Below are positions 30,639-39,782 of a stretch of 64,000 nt of DNA, piece by piece; positions within the stretch are counted from its first letter, which is position 1; each line of letters starts with the position of its first letter. Position numbers and translations under genes: made by a program. The notes beneath the pieces were generated by a model. That model saw only the letters and a list, made by a program, of their open reading frames with translations, did no database searches and was not told the DNA's origin. Origin of the DNA: Hirsutella rhossiliensis (lineage: Eukaryota > Ascomycota > Sordariomycetes > Hypocreales > Ophiocordycipitaceae); contig NW_025408679.1 in assembly GCF_020360975.1 (NCBI RefSeq), forward strand, positions 1,674,001 through 1,738,000, in the 5' to 3' direction.

Positions 30639-32124
30639 TTAGTGGGCACAGAAAGGTGAGTAGCGATTTGGACCGCAATCAAGGGGTGGATGCTTTGGAT
30701 GATTTGGTAGTCCTTTTCGATGTTGATTTGCCTTGCTAGGAGACTTTCCGTTGAATCCATTGAGGCAAGGAGACTTCACCAGCATTCCACATTGACACGG
30801 TATACGGAATGCCGTGTAATTCCTTGAGACCTCTGCTGCTGGGCGTTGGAATCGCTTGATGAGCATTTTACAGAAACGCTCTACTGATGACTTCATAAGG
30901 CGATCCTTCTGCTCGATGGAAAGTTCATTCATGAACCACTGTAGAGCTCCGCCGGCAAGGAAAGACATATAGTGCTGCGACAAGGCGTAGGAGTCGAGAT
31001 CCTTGTACATTCGCAGGCGCTCGCAGAAGAGGTATACATCCGTGTACACATTGCTGCCGCTTGAGAGGGACACAAGGCCTTGTTTATGAGGATCCTTGTG
31101 ATTGGGGTTGAAAACACCCATGTTGTCACGTTTGAGCCTCTTGGCAACAGCTTCCACATCACTAGAGGTTTGAAAGGTCTGTGTGGTAGGGAGAGAGGCG
31201 CTCCGGCGGCTGTGAGCGTATCCAATGCCAATGCTGCTTCCAGAGCTGCTGCTGCTGGAAGAAGAAGATTCCGAGTCGCTTGAATCATCTAGTCGTAGGT
31301 ATCTGCGATGTTTGTGGTGACTGCGGCGGTCGCGGCGGCTGTGGTGGCTATGCCGGCTTCCTTTCTGCTTCCTCACGCCTGAAGGTGATTGTGACTGAGT
31401 TGGCGCCTTTGGGGGTTCCGTTGACTGCAACATAGCTTGAGAATTTATACCTCGCTGTTCCGTGGGAAGTTGTTGGTCGGCATCCGGAAGATATACAGAT
31501 TGGATGTCATTGACCTCGAATCAACTTCCTTGGGCGTGATCTTCGAGATCAATTTCATCATGTTGTCCTCTGTGGGTTCCGGCACAATATAGGCTTTTTC
31601 CACCACTGCTCTCCATGCAGGCACATGTTCGAGGTCCGAGATGCCGGCTTGTGGTACAGCCAATACTTCGCGTAGGCTGATTTGATGAGCACAGACGTGG
31701 AAAGGAGATCTTCCAAGGCTTCACATGCTTCCTTGTCACGGACTGTGAAGGTATCGAGAGCTTCCTTAGATTTGTCTCGCATCAGCTTGAGGAATCGGAT
31801 GGACCATTTCCACGCGTTGAGAGCTTCTGGGAGCTGCTGTAATTGGTCTGCCAATTGCGAATGATTGTCCTTGGGGTTGAGAGAGACTCTGTTGCGCTTC
31901 GGGCGGCGTTGCTGGACTGCGTCCGGTAGCCGGGGTGCATCATCTTCTTCAGCCGGGCGTGGCGAGCTTCTATCGTCAGCTTGCTTGACCGAGCTTCCTT
32001 CGTTGGTCGGTTTGGCCATTGTGTGGTCGGTTTGCTTGCCAGCTGACACTTGCGATAGTGATATACGATTACACGGGCTTTCGCAAAACTTACTATCACC
32101 AAAGTCGTCACGAGCGAAAGACAC
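30639..32124 (-). pseudogene. Gypsy gag region, frameshifted
   Basis: The first frame (31558-32124) contains ALNAWKWSIRFLKLMRDKS and DKEACEALEDLLSTS, and continues in the 31445-31663 frame with DLEHVPAWRAVVEKAYIVPEP. The 30639-31433 frame carries a His/Arg/Ser-rich segment (a run of nine or more Ser). After that comes the capsid part (YTDVYLFCERLRMYKDLDSYALSQHYMSFLAGGALQWFMNELS, here only named by its L..GGAL.WF core). Such blocks are typical of fungal Gypsy Gag. No CCHC knuckle is seen. A mixed Arg-Asp-Arg-Ser-rich segment near 30350-30550 follows in a shifted frame. Confidence 0.7.
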
Positions 32125-32440
32125 CTTAATGCAACGGTATTGACCCTATAGCGTTATCACGAGGGTGAAGAAATGTTGGCTGCTAGCTGTCAAGGGTGTC
32201 GGTCGCACCACAAGGTTAGCTGGTTAGCAAGCCAAAGGATTGATGAGCTTTGGGATAAGCTCGTGGGGGGTGGTGAGCTTGGGTAAGCTCGTGGGGGCGA
32301 CTTATGTAAGTCACGATGGTTGTTTTTGGTGGTTTTTTTTTGGTGCGAGCCCGAGTCAACGGCTCACGTGTGGTGCCCAAGCAGACTTGAGCTATGGTGT
32401 GAGGCTTACACAATGGCTCACTGGTGCTAATCAAAGCAAA

Positions 32441-32458
32441 GGGTAGGAATTGCTACCA
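32441..32458 (-). promoter_or_regulatory. Possible Gypsy primer binding site
   Basis: Three bases inside the 5' LTR, the minus strand reads TGGTAGCAATTCCTACCC. Starting with TGG, it could pair with the CCA end of a tRNA. The tRNA was not identified. Confidence 0.35.
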
Positions 32459-32541
32459 ATCTGATGCATTTTGCATATGAATGAGATGAAGTGGGATGGT
32501 TGTCTCTCCAACTAAGCTATGACTGCTTCATCCTTATGTAG

Positions 32542-32961
32542 TGTCACGACCCTGGGCGCCAGCGTAGAGCCGCCAGCGCAGCACCTCACCAGTGTCACGT
32601 GCCCAAGCAGCATCACGTGCCCACGCGCGACCTCGTGTCTATATAAGGGCCCGCTCGGTCGTGTAGTCTAGTCTTCCTTTCTTGCTCCTTAGCTTTGAGT
32701 CTTTGTTCATAGTGCCAATACATCTTTATAGCCGTCAAGGCTCGTAACCCTGGGCGCCAGCGTAGAGCCGCCAGCGCAGCACCTCACCAGTGTCACGTGC
32801 CCAAGCAGCATCACGTGCCCACGCGCGACCTCGTGTCTATATAAGGGCCCGCTCGGTCGTGTAGTCTAGTCTTCCTTTCTTGCTCCTTAGCTTTGAGTCT
32901 TTGTTCATAGTGCCAATACATCTTTATAGCCGTCAAGGCTCGTATGTGCCTGGCCGAAACA
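32542..32961 (+). repeat. Left LTR of the small LTR element, internally duplicated
   Basis: 32542-32746 equals the first 205 bp of the right LTR; then 32747-32961 repeats it from base 8 to the end. Each unit has a TATATAAGG box. Confidence 0.9.
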
Positions 32962-33105
32962 CTACTCAAAGCTCAATCTTCGCGTGCCCCGCGAAACAAA
33001 TATAGGCAACCTTCGCGTGCCCCGCGATAAACAAATAGGCACCCACAACCTGGTCCTTCGCGCTGGACTGAAAACTCGTGCACTCCGACCGACCGTTGAC
33101 CCGTT

Positions 33106-33436
33106 GCACTAAGGACTGTGCCCCGACTCAACACCGACCGACCCTCCTGTGTGTGATCAGGAGCCCGACCGATTCGCTTCGTTAAGGACTGCGTTGCGAA
33201 TCACTTCCGACCCCTCTGTATGTGATCAGAGGGTTGACTGTCCGTGAGGACACTCGACCAAGCCCTCCGAAGGTACTGGAGGCACCTGTCGACTCGTCTG
33301 CGTGTGCAGCTCGGCTCGGCCTTGACCCGCGCACGCACTAAGGACTGTGCAGCGCATCGACCCGTTCCTCTTCCTAAAGACTGGAAAGGAACAACCTCCG
33401 CCTGTCGACTTGACCCTCCTGTGTGTGATCAGGAGG
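33106..33436 (+). ncRNA. Array of about ten short hairpins in the small LTR element
   Basis: Perfect short inverted repeats follow one another, mostly separated by GAC-containing spacers. Examples are GCAC-TAAGGACT-GTGC (33106-33121 and 33335-33350), TTCC-TAAAGACT-GGAA (33371-33386), CTCCTG-TGTGTGAT-CAGGAG (33144-33163), CCCTCTG-TATGTGAT-CAGAGGG (33212-33233), CCTCCTG-TGTGTGAT-CAGGAGG (33415-33436), TGTCC-GTGA-GGACA (33239-33252), CCTCC-9-GGAGG (33264-33282) and GATTCGC...GCGAATC (33171-33202). Stems vary while eight-base loops recur. As RNA it could act in packaging or dimerisation; that is inference. Confidence 0.6.
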
Positions 33437-33494
33437 TTTGGCCCACCGATTCGCTTCGTGTTGGATTCGACCCCGACTCGCCCTTGACTAGGTG

Positions 33495-33781
33495 ATGCCG
33501 AAGAAACTCGACTACGGACCCCCGACAAGGAAGTCAGTCCGTACGGCATCGCAAGTGCCTGATCAAGGCCCCTCGACCCAAGACCAAGACCAAGACTCGA
33601 CCCCGATTCTCCAGCTGCAAGAGGAGACGTCGGCCTCAATCGAAGACCCGCCAACGATGGCCCAAGTGACGGCTCAGCTGGCCGCCCGTCAACCTGCAAT
33701 ACTGGATCGAATGTGCTGCAGCGGAGGAGGGCTGCGAGGAACGAGACGATGACGACACAGCAGAAAAGCCGTGAAACCAAG
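33495..33781 (+). pseudogene. Short Gag-like frame in the small LTR element
   Basis: ATG at 33495 opens MPKKLDYGPPTRKSVRTASQ, followed by a Gln/Asp-rich part and MAQVTAQLAARQPAI. That last piece resembles the coiled start of fungal Gypsy Gag proteins (M.Q...QL....). The frame ends after about 90 codons, and what follows has Lys/Pro/Arg-rich remnants just before the right LTR. No enzyme domain exists. It may be the stump left after loss of gag-pol. Confidence 0.35.
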
Positions 33782-33840
33782 AAGCCGCCGCCACGACTGA
33801 CTACCTTGATACGCATATCAAGGCCTTAGACGGGGGGCAG

Positions 33841-34062
33841 TGTCACGACCCTGGGCGCCAGCGTAGAGCCGCCAGCGCAGCACCTCACCAGTGTCACGTG
33901 CCCAAGCAGCATCACGTGCCCACGCGCGACCTCGTGTCTATATAAGGGCCCGCTCGGTCGTGTAGTCTAGTCTTCCTTTCTTGCTCCTTAGCTTTGAGTC
34001 TTTGTTCATAGTGCCAATACATCTTTATAGCCGTCAAGGCTCGTATGTGCCTGGCCGTAACA
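33841..34062 (+). repeat. Right LTR of the small LTR element
   Basis: 222 bp, TG...CA, with the TATATAAGG promoter-like box near 33940. Confidence 0.9.
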
Positions 34063-34343
34063 TGTAGGAGGCAGCCAGGTCGGACTATCTAGGTGATCCG
34101 GCCGGTTTACAAGGCAGCCACATACCGATGCCTGCTCACACGGCTGCCTGTTTCACACGGCTGCCTGTTCACACGGCTGCCTGTTCACATGGCTGCGCGT
34201 GCGGCAGCCGGTGTCCTTGATGCTTGGTGCCGTGCCCAACGCCCCAGTGTGCGTAGGGACACGCAAAAACGCATCACGGGTCTTTCTCTTCCACTTGCAA
34301 ACTTCCTCTCTCGGGACTGTGGTGCAACCTATAGAAATAGGTC

Positions 34344-34495
34344 TGTTGCGATTGAACTTACTTCTATTCAATTCTGTCTGACAGCTCTCAACATACATAT
34401 ATACATAGTGGCACGTCCGTGCCACTATCCAGTGACTCACCACTTGTAACTGCTGCCTAAACATGTCTTGGTCCATGTCTCATATCAAGTCAACA
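34344..34495 (-). repeat. Copia-1 LTR, second copy
   Basis: 152 bp, essentially identical to 6802-6953. Confidence 0.9.
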
Positions 34496-34731
34496 CATCT
34501 CTAGAGCTGTCAGACTTCAACTGCAACGCTATTCATAGCGTATGGGTCCAATTCAATCCTCCTCCTGTTCCTCTCGAAAGCCTCCTAGGCAGAGGCTTGG
34601 TCATCCCATCTGCTAGCATATTCTCCCCTGGAACCCAGTAGACTTGGATTCTCCTTCCTTGACCTCATCAACCACGTGATGAAATGCTATATCAACATGC
34701 TTGATTTTCGACGTGTTCGATACTCCTCGGG

Positions 34732-35303
34732 TCAGCTGTACAGCTCCTTATTATCTCCAAGCAGTAGTGGCACTGTTTGCTCCCCCTTTCCTTCCAGTTC
34801 TGCAAGTAGTCGACGTCCCCAGAGGGCAGCTTTTGTGGCCTCCCCCATCCCAACATACTCTGCTTCTGTCGTAGATCTTGCCACTGATTTCATCTTCTTG
34901 CTATACGTCATGACGGCGCCTCCGTAGACCATAAAGACGAACCCCAGGATACTCTTCCGGTCCCTTGGATCAGTAGCGTAGTCGGTGTCAGAGAACGCTT
35001 CTCCATCTTGCAGGCCTGCAGAGCCGACGTGCCCTTCGATGTTGTGGTCAATGGAGTAATAGTCGATATCGCTGCCTTCGACTCCTTGTGCGTGCTCATT
35101 ATTTCCGCCATATGTGATACCGTGGTGAATAGTCCTGCCGACATAACCCAATATTCGTAGCAAAGCCTTCCAGTGGTTCCAGCATGCCTCTACCGTGAAA
35201 GATGCCATTCTGTTAACTGCGAATATAATGTCGAACCTCGTATTGCATAGCCAAATCAGCTTTCCGAGCAATTCCACGTATTTCAACCATTCGTCATGGT
35301 TCA
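34732..35303 (-). pseudogene. Copia-1 second copy: RNase H part of pol
   Basis: The frame reads LNHDEWLKYVELLGKLIWL-like NHDEWLKYVELLGKLIW, CNTRFDIIFAVNRMASF, ARSTTEAEYVGMGEATKAALWG and LLLGDNKE. Here the RNase H stays in frame past YVGMG, unlike the first copy, because runs of T and C near 34840-34860 are one base longer. It is lost a little later at DNKELYS, where a C run is one base shorter than in the first copy. The 5' part of pol is absent. Each copy is thus open where the other is broken. Confidence 0.8.
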
Positions 35304-35722
35304 TCTCACGAAGAGAGCATGCAAGTGGGCATTGATTGTTTTAATAATAGGTGTGTTTTTGTTGTATTCCGTCGTGTCTGTCCCTCTTGCAATGCCCTCT
35401 TCTAGGCTCCCTATTTATATCCCTTGGTTCCCTATTGATATCCCCTTTTCAGTTGTATAGGTACAATATCTAGGAGGCTGGGCTCCTTTCCCCAGCCCCC
35501 CCTTTGCATACTGACTTTCCCTAGTCGCCGAGGGCTCTTTCAGCTTCCCCCGTATATGCAGTCTCTCTACAGCCTATGTGGCTGCCTAATGCGGTCTCCT
35601 AATAGCCTTCTGCAGCCTCAGAACTCTTTACAGGCTGCTTTTCGATCTAGCCTGTCGGGGCCCTTAGCTGTATACCCCTTATGGTCACCTCGAGCTCAAG
35701 ATCTCAGACGTGCTTCGCGACA
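35304..35722 (-). repeat. Copia-3 3' LTR
   Basis: 419 bp. It differs from 41122-41548 mainly in a short T/G-rich variable stretch near its start and in scattered bases. Confidence 0.9.
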
Positions 35723-35898
35723 CACCCCCTTAGCTGTGGCTGCCCCTCAGGCTCAGCTAAACAGCTTCGAAGCCTTCCTCTGAAGAGGTCCGTCAGGGAG
35801 AAAACCCAAGGTAAACTCAAAAGCTCTGTCTGAGTGTCTTGAGAGGTCCCTTCGGGGTAAAACTTCATTGAAGGGAGACTCCGCGTCTCATGTGAATA

Positions 35899-36007
35899 GT
35901 CCTCAAATGCCCACTAGGGAGAAAGCTCCTCAAATGCCCAGCCTAGGGAGGAAACTCCTCAAATGCCCAGTCTAGGGAGAAAGCTCCTCAAATGCCCAGT
36001 AGGGAGG
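35899..36007 (-). repeat. Four tandem 27-29 bp repeats between Copia-3 pol and 3' LTR
   Basis: CCTCAAATGCCCA starts at 35901, 35928, 35957 and 35986, joined by TAGGGAG-A/G-AAA. It lies in the short untranslated stretch before the 3' LTR. Confidence 0.85.
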
Positions 36008-36009
36008 AA

Positions 36010-37199
36010 TTATAGAGCAGCAGGTCCTAGGGAATCACCCCCCTGCCTGTCCTTGATCCTAGCCCGCAAGTCTTCCATTCGGGTCTCAAGCCGTAATCGT
36101 TCTTGAATATCAATAATGCCAATCAATCTTTGAAAACTTCGTATCTTCTGCAATGAAAGTGCCTTTGTTAGGCCGACTGCTCGCATCTTTGCGGTCGGAA
36201 CCCAACGAATTCGAATTCTGCCTTGCTGAGTCTCTTGTCGTAGCCAATGCTGGTGTATATCAACGTGACGAAGCCGTGTTGAAAGCTTTGCGTTATCCTC
36301 TTCGAGTAGTCGTATCGTCTGACTGTTGTCGCATTCTAGCTGTAAAGGGGTCGGAATAGCTAACTGTAACGACCGTAGTAATCTGCTGATAAAAATAGCC
36401 TCTTTGGCTGCCTCTGAAATAGCAAGAAATTCGGCTTCGGTGCTTGAAGTAGTGACGGTTGCTTGTTTTGATGCTCTCCATGCAATAGGTCCGCCAAAAA
36501 AGGGTCATAACGTAACCTTGAGAGCTCTTTCTGTCGAGTGTATTATCTGCGAAGGAAGCATCGCTTGAACAAAGGAATATCTCTGCCGCATTCGAATTCT
36601 GGTCTCGTTGGCCCCCTAGTTGTATTGCATAAGAACGTGTGTTAAAGAGGTAAAGGATGACTCGGTCTGCGGCCTGTTGGTGTGAATCGGTGGGGTTCTG
36701 GTTATGTCTAGCTAGCCGGGAGACTGCGAATGCAACGTCGGGCCTTGTTGAAATAGCTGCAAAAAGGGATAGATCCGACTTTCTGAAGGTATCGGTGAAT
36801 ATCCTGCTTAGAAGCTTGGTCCGAAGAAGGAGAAGGAAGAAGCTCTTCGTTAGTCATCGGTGTGTCCGGCAGCTTCCTCATGGGTAAGTCTGTCATAAGC
36901 TTGTGGGCGATTTTGTCGATATAGGCGTCTTGCGTCAGCCAAATCGTCCGTTGAGACCGGTTCCGTATGATATGAATCCCTAGAAACCACTTAGGTTCTC
37001 CCAATAAGGTCATCTGATACCGCTCTTGAAGACCCTGCATAGCTCTTTTAGCTTCTTCTTGGTCCTCTTTCCGATATGCCCAAATGATATCATCAACATA
37101 GAAAAACACTAAAATACTCCCTTTCTCATCACGCAAGGCTCTTGTGGAACCTTCTGAAATCCAAGCTGCTCTAGTGAACCCGTAAGGTGCTGTTGCCAA
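36010..37199 (-). pseudogene. Copia-3 reverse-transcriptase C-terminal half and RNase H
   Basis: One base out of register with the upstream frame, this begins with GSILVFFYVDDIIWAYRKED (catalytic Y-V-D-D) and LLGEPKWFLGIHIIRN. After further shifts near 36720 and 36480 the RNase H reads GPIAWRASKQATVTTSSTEAEF, LECDNSQTIRLL and RLRHVDIHQHWLRQE, and the tail AKMRAVGLTKAL. It ends at TAA 36010-36012. All domains are present; three small indels break the protein. Tandem repeats and the 3' LTR follow. Confidence 0.8.
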
Positions 37200-39760
37200 A
37201 GAAGAGGCGACCGTCGTAGTCCATAAAGAGCTTTCCTAAGTAGTAGGATCCTTCCTGGCTTGCTGAATCCTGGTGGCATCCTCATATAGACTACTTCGTC
37301 GAGAGGGCAGTTAACGAAGGCGTTGACTGCATCCATTTGATCTAATTCGAGGTCGTATTCGGCTGCTATAGCCATCAGAGCTCGGAAAGACATTCCTGCT
37401 AACGTTGTGGCCCTGGTCGGTAGGTCTCCCTTTTTCTGTTGGTTGCCGCATACCACGAGGCGGGCTTTGCACTTCTGAAGGAACCCGTGTTTGTCGGTCT
37501 TATAGATGAAGACCCACATGCAGCCTAGAACTTGCTTGCCGGCAGCCCTTTTCCAAGGAACCTCTAGAAAGGACCCCATCTCTTCGTGTGACTGTAAGTG
37601 GTCTTTCTGGGCTTTAATGAATTCCTCCTTGAAGGGGTGCCGATGTAGCTGCTTTTGGGTCTCTGGAGGGTCGGGAAGGTCCTTCTTATGCGTCCTTTTT
37701 GTTGTCTTCGGCTTGAATAGCCTGCCTGCTGTAAAGGCTCCGTGAATACCGTTTTTTATAGGCGTTGAGTGAAAGTCGTGAAATCGATCCGGAAATCGGT
37801 CTTCCTGGCTTATCCCTGTGACATATAAAGACTCCTTGGTTAGAGGCATCAGATCGGGCTGTTCTAGTGTTAGATTAGGTGAAATGAGGGGCGTTGAATC
37901 GTTAGGTCGTGAAATCGTGAAATCGACGTTTGGTAGAATAAAGGAAACCCTCTTTTTTGATGGCCTCAAGGGGTCTCTTTTCTTCCACACCCCCTCAGGG
38001 TTAGAGACAGGAAGCAAGACTGAAAAAATAGAGTCTAGCTCGTCGTCTGTTGCCGGTGGGGTCATGAGGGAAGCTTCTTCTTGTTGTAGCTTCTCGGCCT
38101 CTTCGTCGTCGTTTTCCGTTTCCTCTTCCTCTTCTTCAAAATCGTCAAATTCCTCCTCTTCACTTTCTTCATCAAGGATTTCCTGATTGGCTCTCTGATC
38201 CTCGGGGATTTCCACCCTCTGAACCAGCTCGTTGATGCTAGCTAGCAGCGTGGGTTGCTCGAACTTGCCGTCGAAATATGTTAACTCGTCGAAAATTACG
38301 TCTCGTGTTGAAATGACCTTCTTAAGGTGGGGAATCCAAATCCGGAAGATATTCGTCGAATTATAGCCAACAAGGTAGCCGATATAAGCCCTTGGATCAA
38401 GCTTCTGCAACCGCTTCCTTTTCAGCTGTGCGTTAGAAGTCATTGCATAAGCTCTGCAGCCGTAAGCTTTAAGTTGGTCGTGTTGATGCGGTTGATCCTT
38501 TTTCGTAAAGAGCTCGAGAGGGGTTTTCCAGGGGTCCGTTGAATTCGCTGTTGTCCTAGGTGCCCTCGGGGACCGGTTTCTCACATAGCAAGCAGCTTCC
38601 ACTGTTTCTTTCCAAAGGTCGTGGGGAAGCCGTGCTGCAATCCTCATCTTGCGGGCCCTTTCTGTGATGATGCCCCCTGATCTCTCTGCACCCCCGTTTT
38701 GGGCTTGGGTATTTGAGGCCGATCTTTCTGCTGAAATACCCCTTTTTCGTAGCCATTTTCGAATCTTGTTAGTAAATAACTCCGCGTCAGACCGTATTAC
38801 CTTAACGTTATACTCAAAACGAAGCTTCATCCAGTCGATAAAATCTCGTAGCGCTGCCCAGTTGTGCTTCTCTCGATAGGTCCGCATAAAATATGGAAAT
38901 ACCATGCCGGAATAGGCGTCAGTAATAAACATAACTCGCACGTAGCCTTCAAAATCAGGGTCTAAGTCGGTCCAGTCGATCCAGATCTCGGAGCAGGGCG
39001 TATCTCTTTCCCGGAAAGGGGGTCTTCGCGAGACCTGTCTGTAGGCCCTTCCTTGAGCACAATGCTCGCATTCGGCTGTTTTCGGACCTCTAATGTGAAC
39101 TCCTTTGCGTTGCCCTAACTTCTGAAGAGACTGTGGTCCCGGGTGGCCTAGTCGAGCGTGCCAAAGGTCTGCAGAAGCCGTTGCAGTCGGCCTAGGGTCT
39201 CGAGACCCTCTTCTTCGAGGTTTAGAGGCTTGAAAGGCGGCTTCCTCTATGTCGTTATTAGTAACGGGCTGAAATTCAAGTAGAAATTGACGGTATTTTC
39301 GTAATAGAATGCAAATCGGGGTCTTATCGCGGTAGACCAGCCGGGTAGGTGTCGTAAAGGTATCCCAGAAAATTCCGTCGTCTAGGAGAGCCTGGAAAGA
39401 AATAAGGCTTGCTGAAAATCGAGGACAATAGGCTACATTCTTCAACCGTAGCCGCTTTTTCGATCCGTCGGGTGCCGTGATTTTAACGTGAACCGTTCCG
39501 TAGCCCTCGATGCGGACTTCTGAGTCCCCTGTGACTAGATAATCGTTCCGGGCTTTCCTAAAGGACCTGAATCGACTAAGATTATTACAGACGCTTAGGG
39601 AAGCTCCTGAGTCAAGGAGAGTCGAGTTGCGAAGAGGGTAGTCCGTATTAGCCGATGAAGGTGATGGCTTTGAGCCTGCTGGGTAGACAAAGGCGGGATT
39701 AGCTGTTCCAACGATTTTTCCAATAAGCCGGTTTTGTGACGGTTGAAGCTGCTGTAATTG
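37109..39760 (-). CDS. Copia-3 Pol: protease, integrase and N-terminal reverse transcriptase
   Basis: The frame is open from directly after a TAG at 39761-39763. It gives the protease site STLLDSGASLSVCNN, then LKNVAYCPRFSASLISF and the zinc module LWHARLGHPGPQSL...CEHCAQG. The integrase core follows: IWIDWTDLD, FITDAYSGM, VIRSDAELFTNK and TQAQNGGAERSG. Next are LDPRAYIGYLVGYNSTNIFRIW, an acidic Glu-rich linker and reverse transcriptase (LGCMWVFIYKTD, CKARLVVCGNQ, QMDAVNAFVNCPL, KALYGLRRSPLLW). It stops just before the catalytic box, which lies in the next frame. No ATG is needed if made as Gag-Pol. Confidence 0.85.
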   Translation of the reverse strand, partial: QLQQLQPSQNRLIGKIVGTANPAFVYPAGSKPSPSSANTDYPLRNSTLLDSGASLSVCNNLSRFRSFRKARNDYLVTGDSEVRIEGYGTVHVKITAPDGSKKRLRLKNVAYCPRFSASLISFQALLDDGIFWDTFTTPTRLVYRDKTPICILLRKYRQFLLEFQPVTNNDIEEAAFQASKPRRRGSRDPRPTATASADLWHARLGHPGPQSLQKLGQRKGVHIRGPKTAECEHCAQGRAYRQVSRRPPFRERDTPCSEIWIDWTDLDPDFEGYVRVMFITDAYSGMVFPYFMRTYREKHNWAALRDFIDWMKLRFEYNVKVIRSDAELFTNKIRKWLRKRGISAERSASNTQAQNGGAERSGGIITERARKMRIAARLPHDLWKETVEAACYVRNRSPRAPRTTANSTDPWKTPLELFTKKDQPHQHDQLKAYGCRAYAMTSNAQLKRKRLQKLDPRAYIGYLVGYNSTNIFRIWIPHLKKVISTRDVIFDELTYFDGKFEQPTLLASINELVQRVEIPEDQRANQEILDEESEEEEFDDFEEEEEETENDDEEAEKLQQEEASLMTPPATDDELDSIFSVLLPVSNPEGVWKKRDPLRPSKKRVSFILPNVDFTISRPNDSTPLISPNLTLEQPDLMPLTKESLYVTGISQEDRFPDRFHDFHSTPIKNGIHGAFTAGRLFKPKTTKRTHKKDLPDPPETQKQLHRHPFKEEFIKAQKDHLQSHEEMGSFLEVPWKRAAGKQVLGCMWVFIYKTDKHGFLQKCKARLVVCGNQQKKGDLPTRATTLAGMSFRALMAIAAEYDLELDQMDAVNAFVNCPLDEVVYMRMPPGFSKPGRILLLRKALYGLRRSPLLWQQHLTGSLEQLGFQKVPQEPCVMRKGVF

Positions 39761-39782
39761 CTATGCCTGTTCTTTGCGAATC

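Larger units (their letters stand above)
32542..34062 (+). mobile_element. Small non-autonomous LTR element (LARD/TRIM-like) nested in the Gypsy 5' LTR
   Basis: It starts TGTCACGACC and ends CGTAACA, and is flanked by the exact 5-bp duplication TGTAG (32537-32541, 34063-34067). The right LTR is 222 bp (33841-34062). The left LTR is 420 bp because of a 198-bp internal tandem duplication. The 880-bp interior has one short frame with Gag-like start and no pol. A purine-rich ACGGGGGGCAG precedes the right LTR. The interior carries an array of short hairpins. A Gypsy origin is suggested by the short frame; movement would need proteins from other elements. Confidence 0.85.
25111..34276 (-). mobile_element. 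Gypsy: chromodomain Ty3/Gypsy retrotransposon with a nested LTR element
   Basis: The 3' LTR is 25111-25399 (289 bp, TGATGC...GCATCA). The 5' LTR begins at 32462, is interrupted at 32541 by a 1.5-kb element, and resumes to 34276; its two parts add up to 289 bp. CGGGT occurs at 25106-25110 and 34277-34281, an exact duplication. The order on the minus strand is gag, protease, reverse transcriptase, RNase H, integrase, chromodomain: the Gypsy order. It sits in the leader of Copia-A. Confidence 0.95.
32462..34276 (-). repeat. Gypsy 5' LTR, split by a nested element
   Basis: 32462-32541 plus 34068-34276 reconstitute the LTR. The intervening 32542-34067 is the nested LTR element plus one copy of its TGTAG duplication. 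The LTR copies differ at few positions (for example CCGGCAGG versus CCGGCCGG). Confidence 0.9.
34344..35303 (-). mobile_element. Copia-1 second copy, 3' end only
   Basis: It consists of the 3' LTR (34344-34495) and the adjoining RNase H and late reverse-transcriptase region, nearly identical to 6802-7770. It stops abruptly at the Copia-3 LTR at 35304, with no duplication there. Confidence 0.9.

Noticed and set aside
33226..33816. 196-codon minus-strand frame over the hairpin array
   Set aside because: It runs antisense through the array and the right part of the element, has no domain, and is explained by low stop density in GC-rich repeats.
35899..36007. Short regularly spaced repeats that might suggest a CRISPR array
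   Set aside because: The units are contiguous tandem repeats with no unique spacers, and lie inside a eukaryotic retrotransposon.
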